Positions 15,891-23,770 of a stretch of 64,000 bases of DNA are shown in pieces. How positions within the stretch are numbered: the first letter of the stretch is position 1; every line of letters starts with the position of its first letter. The DNA comes from Methylobacter sp. Lineage in GTDB: Bacteria; Pseudomonadota; Gammaproteobacteria; Methylococcales; Methylomonadaceae. The stretch covers positions 1 through 64,000 of the forward strand of contig JAUXXQ010000008.1 of the NCBI GenBank assembly GCA_030684815.1, given 5' to 3'. The translations under genes were made by a program, and so were the position numbers. Under the pieces are notes generated by a model, which did not search any database, was not told the DNA's origin, and saw nothing but the letters and a program-made list of their open reading frames with translations.

Positions 15891-18236
15891 ATGAAAGAGA
15901 ATAGCCTAATATACGGGAAAACGATTACAGCAGGGTCAATGCGACGTCTGGTGCTTGCATTGCTTTGCACCATTTTTATCGGCATCACGATAACCCAATG
16001 GGGCATTCAAACCATCGAACCACCCCAAAAATGGGGGCACTATACACTTTATGCAACGTTGATCATTTGCCTGGCCTTGCCCGGCCTTTATCTTTTCAAA
16101 GTGCGCCCGATGACATTTCTCATTAACCGGTTAAATAAGGCTGAACGCACTGCATACATTACCGCTAAGTATTTGAACAGCGTGATTTCCAGTAGTTCAG
16201 TGATACTGTTTTCGATGCGGATTGTGGATGAGCACATGTATCCGGAATGGGTCAGCTGCGACAATTTGAAAAATCTGCTGGGTTATTCTGAAGAAGAAGC
16301 CATGCAGGCCGACTGGTGGCTGGCTAATCTGCACGACCAGGATCGTGACCAGGTGGTGGCGGCTTCGAGCCGATTATTTCAGGGGGAAACTGTGGTTTGT
16401 GAATATCGGTTCAAGCATAAAAACGGCAATGAAATTTGGATTCATGATGAACAAAAGTTAATCAGCTATAAAGATGGCAAGCCAACCCATGCCGTGTGTA
16501 TGTGGTATGACATCAGCAAACAAAAAAAGGCTGACCAGGAATTGCGGATTGCCGCCCATGCATTCGATTTACATGAGGGCATCATGGTGACCGATGCCGG
16601 CAACCTTATTCAACGCATAAACCCTGCTTTTACCCAGATTACGGGTTACAGTGAAAAAGAAATTGTTGGGGAATCGCTTTGCGTGCTTCAAGCGGATCGG
16701 CAAGATACACACATTTATGATGCGATATGGGAGGCCGTTCAACGAAATGGCTATTGGGATGGGGAGCTATGGAGCAAGCGCAAGAATGGCGACATATACC
16801 TGGAATGGCTAAGCATTACCGCGATTAAGGACGATAAAGGCCGCATTACTAACCACATAGGTATTTTCTGCGATATTACTGATAAAGATGGGGTGGAAGA
16901 GCGTATCCGTATCCTGGCTTTTTATGACCCGTTGACTAAATTAGCTAACCGCCGCTTACTTCAGGATCGTATCGGCCAGGCTATAGCAGCAAGTGCAAGG
17001 TGTCGGCAGCATGGGGCAATGCTGTTTCTGGACTTGGACAGATTCAAGATACTCAATGACACTTACGGCCATAACATGGGTGATCAACTGTTACTGGAGG
17101 TTGCGCAACGGTTACGGGCTAATGTCCGGGAAGGCGATACGATTGCCCGGCTTGGCGGTGACGAGTTTGTGATTGTAATTAACTCATTGGATAAGTATGC
17201 CGCCAAAGCAGGCAATCAAGCCATGAAACTGGCAGAGAATTTGCGTGAAATATTGTCCAAGCCTTATCAATTAGCAGTCACGCTTAACCAATCCCAAGTC
17301 GCCATCACTTACCATTCCAGCGCCAGTATTGGGGTCGTGCTGTTTTTAGGGCACAGCAGCAGCACGGAAGAGCTGATGAAATACGCAGACCTGGCAATGT
17401 ACGAGGCCAAACGCTCCGGGCGCAATGCCGTTTCTATTTTTGACCCCGGGATGCAGACCGACATTATCGCCCGTGCCAATTTAGAGGCTGACATGCGCAT
17501 AGGCTTGCAGGAGAAACAATTCCTGCTCCATTATCAGCCGCAGGTGAATGCTGATGGCCAGCTTATGGGTTCTGAGGCCTTAGTGCGCTGGCAGCATCCG
17601 GTACTCGGTATGGTATCACCTGCTGATTTCATCCCCTTGGCCGAGGAAAGCGGGCTGATTCTGCATTTAGGGCTTTGGGTGTTGGAAACGGCATGCACCC
17701 AACTGGCCGTCTGGAACAAACAACAAAAAACAACAAACCTTACAGTGGCTGTCAATGTCAGCGCCCACCAGTTCCGCCAGGATGATTTTGTCAATCAGGT
17801 ATTGACCGTGTTGGAACGCACCGGCGCCAACCCTAAAAACCTTAAACTGGAATTGACCGAAAGTATGCTGGTGCACGATGTGGAAAGCATCATCGGCAAA
17901 ATGTCGATCCTGAAAGAAAAAGGGGTGGGTTTTGCATTGGACGATTTTGGCACCGGCTATTCCTCGCTCAGTTACTTAAAGCGCCTGCCGCTGGATCAAC
18001 TGAAAATAGATCAAGGTTTTGTCAGGGATATTCTCGAAGATGCCAATGATGCGGCAATTTCAAAAATGATAGTTGCCCTAGCCGAGAGCATGGGTCTGGA
18101 CGTCATTGCCGAAGGCGTCGAAACTGACGAACAAAGACATTTTCTGGCCGGTCAAGGTTGTTACGCTTATCAAGGCTATTTGTTTAGCCGACCATTAGCA
18201 TTGGAAATGTTTAACGAATTTATTGGACAGTTTTAA
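15891..18236 (+). CDS. Membrane PAS-GGDEF-EAL protein (c-di-GMP turnover)
   Basis: 781 residues. Two amino-terminal membrane segments (about 18-40 and 52-72) are followed by two PAS domains (about 100-215 and 225-340; the second with ITGYSEKEIVG), then GGDEF (ARLGGDEFVIV) and EAL (GSEALVRWQHP) domains. The diguanylate cyclase motif is intact, with an RxxD inhibition site (REGD) five residues before it. The phosphodiesterase motifs (EALVRW, ELTESML, DDFGTGYSS, IAEGVET) are intact too, so both activities are possible. It follows the chemoreceptor and is separated from it by a repeat element, so its own promoter is likely. Confidence 0.93.
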   Translation: MKENSLIYGKTITAGSMRRLVLALLCTIFIGITITQWGIQTIEPPQKWGHYTLYATLIICLALPGLYLFKVRPMTFLINRLNKAERTAYITAKYLNSVISSSSVILFSMRIVDEHMYPEWVSCDNLKNLLGYSEEEAMQADWWLANLHDQDRDQVVAASSRLFQGETVVCEYRFKHKNGNEIWIHDEQKLISYKDGKPTHAVCMWYDISKQKKADQELRIAAHAFDLHEGIMVTDAGNLIQRINPAFTQITGYSEKEIVGESLCVLQADRQDTHIYDAIWEAVQRNGYWDGELWSKRKNGDIYLEWLSITAIKDDKGRITNHIGIFCDITDKDGVEERIRILAFYDPLTKLANRRLLQDRIGQAIAASARCRQHGAMLFLDLDRFKILNDTYGHNMGDQLLLEVAQRLRANVREGDTIARLGGDEFVIVINSLDKYAAKAGNQAMKLAENLREILSKPYQLAVTLNQSQVAITYHSSASIGVVLFLGHSSSTEELMKYADLAMYEAKRSGRNAVSIFDPGMQTDIIARANLEADMRIGLQEKQFLLHYQPQVNADGQLMGSEALVRWQHPVLGMVSPADFIPLAEESGLILHLGLWVLETACTQLAVWNKQQKTTNLTVAVNVSAHQFRQDDFVNQVLTVLERTGANPKNLKLELTESMLVHDVESIIGKMSILKEKGVGFALDDFGTGYSSLSYLKRLPLDQLKIDQGFVRDILEDANDAAISKMIVALAESMGLDVIAEGVETDEQRHFLAGQGCYAYQGYLFSRPLALEMFNEFIGQF

Positions 18237-18325
18237 AAAAAGGAAAAGGTTATTTTTGCGGGCTTTGAGAGATAAAGTGATTACTTTAATCACATTTTTG
18301 TTTATTTAAAATAAGGGGAACTAAT

Positions 18326-19090
18326 ATGAAGAGAAATAATACAGTTAATATGATGGAACATAAACAACATATTGCTTTTCATGAGGCAGGCCATGCGGCT
18401 GGCATTCATTTAAACAATAAACTGAAAGGGTTGCCGCCGGTTTTTTTTAAAATTGTTTTTAAAGATATATCTGATTTGATTGAAATAGAAGGTATGGATT
18501 ATCAAGCTGTTCAGGATGAATGTATTGCCCGGGTTGAAGGCGGTCGGCTTATTGAATTTATACCCAACTCATTTCATAGTGATAGCGTGCTTGAAAAATT
18601 ATCCGAAGATAATGATAAAAAGTTGCAATTGATCGGCAATTATAAGTCTGCGTTTGAGGCGGATATTATTAACCTATTAATTGGCCCATTGGCAGAAGCC
18701 AAATATGTCGCTGATATTGATGGTGAATTGTTTAACCATAAGCTGATCACATTGGAGGCTTTAAAAAATTATGGCGGCAGTTCCGATATTGCGTTGGCAA
18801 ATGAATATTTGCAAAGTTTATCGCCTGATAAACATGAGCAAGATGGGAAACTGGCTGAATTGTTCAGCATCGCGTACAACTTTATTGATAACGCTGAAAA
18901 CTGGTCTGCTATTACTCATTTGGCTGAGTATATTTTGGGTAGTTGTAAACATATTATTTATTGTGAAGAAGTCATCACAATACTGGATAAATCAGTTGCG
19001 CATTTTAAAAACAGAAATGCGGGCAGCCCCCTGAAAATTAATGCCGGTGGGATTTTTGACAACGTACAGCGCCCAATGTCACACTATTAA
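18326..19090 (+). CDS. Stand-alone M41-like (FtsH-type) zinc peptidase domain protein
   Basis: 254 residues. HIAFHEAGHAAGIH carries the HExxH zinc motif in the FtsH M41 context. Further on, LIGPLAEAKYVAD and YGGSSDIALANEYL resemble the helix that supplies the third zinc ligand (Asp) in M41 proteases. There is no AAA+ ATPase domain and no membrane segment, unlike FtsH, so this is a cytoplasmic ATP-independent version of unknown substrate. It may form part of a signalling or accessory module but stands alone here. The start is supported by AAGGGGAA 7 nt upstream. Confidence 0.72.
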   Translation: MKRNNTVNMMEHKQHIAFHEAGHAAGIHLNNKLKGLPPVFFKIVFKDISDLIEIEGMDYQAVQDECIARVEGGRLIEFIPNSFHSDSVLEKLSEDNDKKLQLIGNYKSAFEADIINLLIGPLAEAKYVADIDGELFNHKLITLEALKNYGGSSDIALANEYLQSLSPDKHEQDGKLAELFSIAYNFIDNAENWSAITHLAEYILGSCKHIIYCEEVITILDKSVAHFKNRNAGSPLKINAGGIFDNVQRPMSHY

Positions 19091-19187
19091 ATATGCTTTA
19101 AACGTCCAGGTTTTCGGTTTTTGCAACCAGCACCAGCTATTCCGCGCCAAAAAACTGAAAGCTTTATCTTTCAAAACGTTGCGAGCC

Positions 19188-19220
19188 AGACCTTCCAGGT
19201 TTTTAAAACCTGGAAGGTCT
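19188..19220. repeat. Perfect 33-nt hairpin ('aacctggaaggtct' repeat)
   Basis: AGACCTTCCAGGTTTT and its exact complement AAAACCTGGAAGGTCT flank a single T. It can act as a bidirectional terminator between the convergent genes at 18326 and 19345. A related, interrupted copy is at 48143-48225. Confidence 0.8.
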
Positions 19221-19344
19221 GTAGTTCGGCAGTTTTTTCGCCTAACATAAGCCGAAAACTTAACGTTGGCTTAAGCATCTTAATTTAACAAGATAGCCTA
19301 ACGGAAATCACCTTAGACCAAGCAAGTAGCCCCAACTTGCGCGG

Positions 19345-20352
19345 CTACAAACCTGACAGGCCAAAAAATAGTTCGAGACTGCCGACATCGACGATATCCG
19401 GGCCGAAGACGCCGCCGGTGGCGAAAATCCGGCCGTCTTTAGCGCCGATGCAGATACCGTTGCCGTAACAGCGGGCGTAATAGCCAAATATGTCTGCGGA
19501 ATCGGCATGATGGGGAAAAAGGTCGGTATAAAACGCTTCAGCCCAGTTAAATAAGGCATCAACCCGAGGCTTGTCGAGGGGTGCGGCCAAGTTGGCCTGC
19601 ACGCGTGAAGACAAGGCCAGTTGAAATTGCTCATCCGACAGGCCATTGTTGAACAGGATAAAAAATGAGTCGGAAGGCTCGGGGCGCTGGTCGGAAAACA
19701 GGCTCATTTCGACCCAGTAAGCACCGACAGGCCCGCCGGGAACTTGTGTGGTGGATTCAAGAAACCAATCCAAATGCGAATGTAGGGAACCGTCTGATTT
19801 TGCCTCGCCGACAATCAAGGATGCCGCGCCTGCGACACCGTTAGCGGTATATAAGCTATAACCTTCGACTGCTGTCGGCAAACAAAACACCAGGCCGCAG
19901 TTTTGGTTTGGCTGAAGATCAAGCCCGCCAGCCAAACGGATTTGCACCTGGCTTGGCGCCAACGCCCATTGGTTAATGGCAGGATCCCAATAGTGCAATG
20001 AGCCTATCGCTTGATATTTGACTCTTTCGCCACCGGCAAGACTGCCGGGAAATGCCTGAAAACCGGGGCTATCGGTTGCCGTCGTGCCCAAAACAGTAAA
20101 AAACAGGGTCACATAAATGGCTTTGCTGGTTTGGTGGTCGGTTGGTAAGGTGCCCGGCGGCAAGCCTAATTGCTCGGTGCCTATGATGCTGCAGCCACTG
20201 CCTGGCCTTGAACAAAAACCGGCTTGAAGCCGCGAACCGGCAATTTTGACTTCAATATCCTGGTGGAAATCTTGTGCGTGTACGCGGATTGTCGGCAGTA
20301 GGAGCATGGCCGCCATTAATAAAACGGACGTTGATTGTTTTTTCAGAGGCAT
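19345..20352 (-). CDS. Secreted protein paralogous to the gene at 22762, zinc locus
   Basis: 335 residues with a signal peptide (VLLMAAMLLLPTIRVHAQ) cut after VHA. The amino part has HQDIEVKI, DSPGFQAFPGS and LHYWDP, matching a family found in Zur-repressed loci of cyanobacteria and proteobacteria (all3515-like). The carboxy end (RVDALFNWAEAFYTDLFP, then FGYYARCYGNGICIGAKDGR and GGVFGPDIVDVGSL) is a repeat-like domain shared with the paralogue. The gene starts 18 nt after the TonB receptor stop, so it is co-transcribed with it. Likely a periplasmic or surface zinc-related protein; no biochemical role can be assigned. Confidence 0.65.
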   Translation of the reverse strand: MPLKKQSTSVLLMAAMLLLPTIRVHAQDFHQDIEVKIAGSRLQAGFCSRPGSGCSIIGTEQLGLPPGTLPTDHQTSKAIYVTLFFTVLGTTATDSPGFQAFPGSLAGGERVKYQAIGSLHYWDPAINQWALAPSQVQIRLAGGLDLQPNQNCGLVFCLPTAVEGYSLYTANGVAGAASLIVGEAKSDGSLHSHLDWFLESTTQVPGGPVGAYWVEMSLFSDQRPEPSDSFFILFNNGLSDEQFQLALSSRVQANLAAPLDKPRVDALFNWAEAFYTDLFPHHADSADIFGYYARCYGNGICIGAKDGRIFATGGVFGPDIVDVGSLELFFGLSGL

Positions 20353-20370
20353 GATGATTTTCCTGTGCGG

Positions 20371-22515
20371 TTAAAAATTAGCCCGAAACCCGATTTCAAG
20401 GCTCATGCCGGGTTCGGGTGCAAAGCTGCGTAAAAAGGAGGTGGAGTTTCGGATCACCGAATCGCTCATATTAGAGGCTTTGCCGAAAACCAGGATTTTT
20501 TGCCCGGCTTTGGTTTTCCAATCATAAGACAAATCCAAGTCCAAACGGTCGTAGGCGGCGGTTTGCGTTTCATTCAGGCCGGGCTTGTCCTGCGCCAGCG
20601 CGTGGGTATAGCGCAGGGCGCTTTGCCAGCTGTTTCGCTTGACGCCGATTTCAGCGCCGAAACGTAACGGCGGCAGGCGCGGCACATCGCCGAGCGAGCT
20701 GTCACGAAAACGGCCTCTGACGTAATCCGAAAATAAGGTCAGGTGCGGGTCGGCCCAGGCGAAAGCCGGATGAAAATTCAGTTCGGCCTCGTAGCCCAAA
20801 AAATCCGCGTTGTTGCCTTGATAACCGTACACCGGCAAACAGTTTTGCAGGTTGGCGCAATCGAGCTGAAAGCGGGACGGGTCGGGGGCGGAATTGAAAA
20901 AATAGCCGAGATTTTTCTGGTAAATGAAGTCTTTCACCTGTTTATGATAGGTGTTTAGTTGGAGCGAAGTTAGTGCGTCATCGAAGCGCAGGCCGATCTC
21001 ATGATGGTCGGCGCGTTCGCTGTTTAAATCAGTCCGGCCAAATTCAAAGCTGCGGGTCGCCAAATGCGGCCCGGAAGCGAGCAATTCTTGTATGTCGGGT
21101 GCCCGCTGGGCATGTTGCCAGGCCAGATAGACCGACCCGCCTTTAAATGCTTCATAATTCAGGTTGGCCGCCAGGGAATACGGTGAATGTTTCAATTGAT
21201 CCGGCAACGGTAACGGCGCGGACACACCGGCAATCTTGACCGATGCGACTTTAGGCGTGGTCACCTGATGCTCATGCCGTGCGCCCAGTTCCAGACTGAG
21301 GTCATCGACAAGTTCGAGTTTTTCAGTCAAAAAGACACCGAGCGAGTCAACATGCGAAGGTGGCACGTAGGTTTCGACGCCGGTGGCGGAAAAATTGCGG
21401 TCTTGCCATTGCAGACCGACAAAGCCCGATGACATTTCGCCGATGCGGTGGCCGAGCTCAAAGCGCGATTCCCAGACTTCGTTGTTAAATTGCGTGAACG
21501 GCTGGCCGTTATCGAGTTCATTGTGCTTATAATCGACATAACCGACTTTGGCGGAGGCGCTTTCTATCAGGGGCAGAGGATCGTACAGCATCGCTTCAAA
21601 ATCGTAGCGCCGTTGTTCCATCGCGACCCGTACCGATTCTACGTCGTTAGCTTGAGTTGGATCATGGCTATGGCCGGGAACACCGGGCGGCACGCCATAA
21701 TCTTTGACCATTTCATAATAGCTGATGCCGATATAACCGGGATCGCCGACCAAGGAAATACCGGCCGAGCCGCCTTGACTGGTGCTGCCGGTATTTTCAA
21801 GCTCGCCGGTGCTATTGCGCGTTGGCTGGATGTTAAATTGCTGACGAATTGCGTCTTCGTCTAAAGCCTGGCCGGGAATTTGGCTGTTTTCGCTGCCGCG
21901 TTGAAAATAATCGAAATGTACGGCGAGTAAGTCCTTGCCCGCATCGATGCCGATGATGCCTGCTTTTTCCTGCGGGTTATGGTCGAAACGGAATTCGGCA
22001 ACGCCTTCAATCGGCTTTTCCGGCAAGCGGTCGGGGATGCGTTTATGTTTGACATCGACCATGCCGCCGATAGCGCCGCTGCCAAAGCGCAAGGTCGCGG
22101 GGCCTTTGTGTACAGTAATGCTGTCGGCCAGCATCGATTCGACCGCCACCGCATGATCGGGGCTCATTGCCGAGGCATCGTGTGCGCCGATGCCGTCATG
22201 CATGACCCGAACCCGTGGCCCGCTCATGCCGCGAATTACCGGCTGACCCACGCCGGGGCCGTAAGACAGGTTGCTGACGCCAAGTTCGCGCTCCAGGGTT
22301 TTGCCCAGCGTACTCGCGGCTTTCAGGCGCAGCTCGTTGCCGGTTAATTGGCTGGTGGCATCGGCTATGGGCGGGGCTGTCCCTTCGATAACCATGGTTT
22401 CCAGCTCCAGTTCGGTTTCAGGCGCAGCAGCTGGTTCCGCACCGAATGAAGTGCCGCTCAACAGCAACAGGCACAAAATAATTTTTAGAGAAAATAAAAC
22501 AGTAGGTCTGGTCAT
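20371..22515 (-). CDS. TonB-dependent outer membrane receptor, probably for zinc (ZnuD-like)
   Basis: 714 residues from the ATG at 22515, chosen because it gives a clean signal peptide (VLFSLKIILCLLLLSGTSFG). A longer frame starts at 22533. The plug domain is clear: GVSNLSYGPGVGQPVIRGMS, then VRVMHDGIGAHDAS and ITVHKGPATLRFGSGAIGG. The barrel follows and ends in LEIGFRANF with the terminal Phe of outer membrane proteins. A His-containing loop (GVPGHSHDPTQ) resembles the metal-collecting loops of ZnuD-type zinc receptors. The gene lies between two Zur-locus secreted proteins, and a Zur-box-like palindrome controls the first gene of the group. Zinc as substrate is inferred. Confidence 0.85.
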   Translation of the reverse strand: MTRPTVLFSLKIILCLLLLSGTSFGAEPAAAPETELELETMVIEGTAPPIADATSQLTGNELRLKAASTLGKTLERELGVSNLSYGPGVGQPVIRGMSGPRVRVMHDGIGAHDASAMSPDHAVAVESMLADSITVHKGPATLRFGSGAIGGMVDVKHKRIPDRLPEKPIEGVAEFRFDHNPQEKAGIIGIDAGKDLLAVHFDYFQRGSENSQIPGQALDEDAIRQQFNIQPTRNSTGELENTGSTSQGGSAGISLVGDPGYIGISYYEMVKDYGVPPGVPGHSHDPTQANDVESVRVAMEQRRYDFEAMLYDPLPLIESASAKVGYVDYKHNELDNGQPFTQFNNEVWESRFELGHRIGEMSSGFVGLQWQDRNFSATGVETYVPPSHVDSLGVFLTEKLELVDDLSLELGARHEHQVTTPKVASVKIAGVSAPLPLPDQLKHSPYSLAANLNYEAFKGGSVYLAWQHAQRAPDIQELLASGPHLATRSFEFGRTDLNSERADHHEIGLRFDDALTSLQLNTYHKQVKDFIYQKNLGYFFNSAPDPSRFQLDCANLQNCLPVYGYQGNNADFLGYEAELNFHPAFAWADPHLTLFSDYVRGRFRDSSLGDVPRLPPLRFGAEIGVKRNSWQSALRYTHALAQDKPGLNETQTAAYDRLDLDLSYDWKTKAGQKILVFGKASNMSDSVIRNSTSFLRSFAPEPGMSLEIGFRANF

Positions 22516-22630
22516 AATCGCCCAATCATACAATCAAGCAAGGTGGCGGTAAGCAGTGGGAGCATGATTTTTTAACCGTGTATAAACAAAAAAACGTTCC
22601 GCCGCCAGTCAAGGCGACGAAACGTCGTTT

Positions 22631-22744
22631 TAAGTAGCCATTAGTTTCTTAACAAACAAGTTGGGAGTAAAACAGCTTTAGCTGTTTTACCGCCAATAGC
22701 TAAAGCTATTGGACTCCAAGGTAAAAATAGGCTTACCTACTTAG
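22631..22744. repeat. MITE-like two-hairpin repeat, copy 2 (inverted)
   Basis: The reverse complement of the element at 15682-15803, with the same two hairpins and CTAAGTAG end. It sits between the first secreted-protein gene and the TonB receptor of the zinc locus, where its hairpins may lower read-through. Confidence 0.85.
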
Positions 22745-22761
22745 TGCGCTCCCGTTAAGGG

Positions 22762-23652
22762 TTATAAGCCAGCTTCATCAAAGAACGTATGCAGGCCGCC
22801 GACCTCGGTAAGGGCTCCGAATGAACCGCCGCTGACGAACACATGGCCGTCTTTGGCGCCGAGGCAAATGCCATTGTCATAACAACGGCCGTAATAACCG
22901 AAAATATAACGGGAATGCTCATGCTTAGGGAAAAGCTCGGCATATACCGCTTCGGCCCAGTCAAAGAGTGCGTCGACCCGTGGCATGTCCAGAGGTTGGT
23001 GCTCAACGCCGAAATCCTCGAGCGCATGCTCAAAGTCTTCCTCGCCAAAGGTGCCGCCGGCATTCAAATGAAAGGCCAGGTATATTTTATCGGATGCTGT
23101 GTGCAGCGCTGTGACGCCATCCGCCTCAGTAGCGAAGAATGACATTTCCAATAAATAGGCGCCATCGTCAGGGTTCGACGCATCGGCTTGATCTATTTGG
23201 AAGTTTAGATGGGTATGTATCTCCCCGGCATTGTCGACGTGACTGATTAAGCCCCGGGCGTTTAGGCCTTCCGTTGCTGAAACCCTGTTGACCACATTTG
23301 TTTTGGTGATTGCAATGCGTTCATTAAAACCGGCCGATAACCATTGATGACGGGCCGGATCCCATTTTTTTAGCGTGTTTTCAATGCGATAGCCAATCAA
23401 GCTTCCGGCAATAGAAAACCCAGAGCCTTCAAAGCCCGGATCTTTTGTGATAAAAGGTGTCAACGCATTGTCGAAACCTACTTCATATAACTTAGCATTG
23501 CCGACCTGTAACGCTTTATGGTTCGGGTCAACAATAATCCTGCCGTTTTGCAAAGCCAGTTCAATATCCGAATGCGCGGATGTTTCCGCGAATGCGTTGG
23601 TACTCATGAATCCGACTAACAGCCAGAGCACTGTAAGTTTTAAGCGTTTCAT
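22762..23652 (-). CDS. Secreted protein of a Zur-controlled locus (all3515-like)
   Basis: 296 residues with a signal peptide (LTVLWLLVGFMSTNAFA). The start HSDIELALQNGRIIV, then EVGFDNALTPFITKDPGFEG, LKKWDPARHQW and EIHTHLNFQI follow the all3515-like pattern described for Zur-repressed proteins. Conserved His/Asp residues could bind metal. The carboxy domain (RVDALFDWAEAVYAELFP, then FGYYGRCYDNGICLGAKDGH) is shared with 19345-20352. It is the first gene after the palindrome at 23696-23720, 44 nt from its start codon. Repression by zinc-loaded Zur is strongly suggested. Function beyond that is unknown. Confidence 0.7.
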   Translation of the reverse strand: MKRLKLTVLWLLVGFMSTNAFAETSAHSDIELALQNGRIIVDPNHKALQVGNAKLYEVGFDNALTPFITKDPGFEGSGFSIAGSLIGYRIENTLKKWDPARHQWLSAGFNERIAITKTNVVNRVSATEGLNARGLISHVDNAGEIHTHLNFQIDQADASNPDDGAYLLEMSFFATEADGVTALHTASDKIYLAFHLNAGGTFGEEDFEHALEDFGVEHQPLDMPRVDALFDWAEAVYAELFPKHEHSRYIFGYYGRCYDNGICLGAKDGHVFVSGGSFGALTEVGGLHTFFDEAGL

Positions 23653-23695
23653 ATAAACTCCTGAAAAGATAAATGTCCTTGGTATAAGGAAAAGA

Positions 23696-23720
23696 CCAGA
23701 TGTTATATTATAACATCTGG
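23696..23720. promoter_or_regulatory. Zur box
   Basis: A perfect 25-nt palindrome: CCAGATGTTATA, a central T, and its complement TATAACATCTGG. It matches the proteobacterial Zur consensus (GAAATGTTATA-N-TATAACATTTC) at nearly every core position. It lies 44 nt upstream of the secreted-protein gene at 22762-23652 (minus strand), where a repressor would block its promoter. Confidence 0.88.
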
Positions 23721-23770
23721 CTTTGCAAAACAGTTTTCATTGCCGAAGGCATGACAAAACCGTTACCCGT

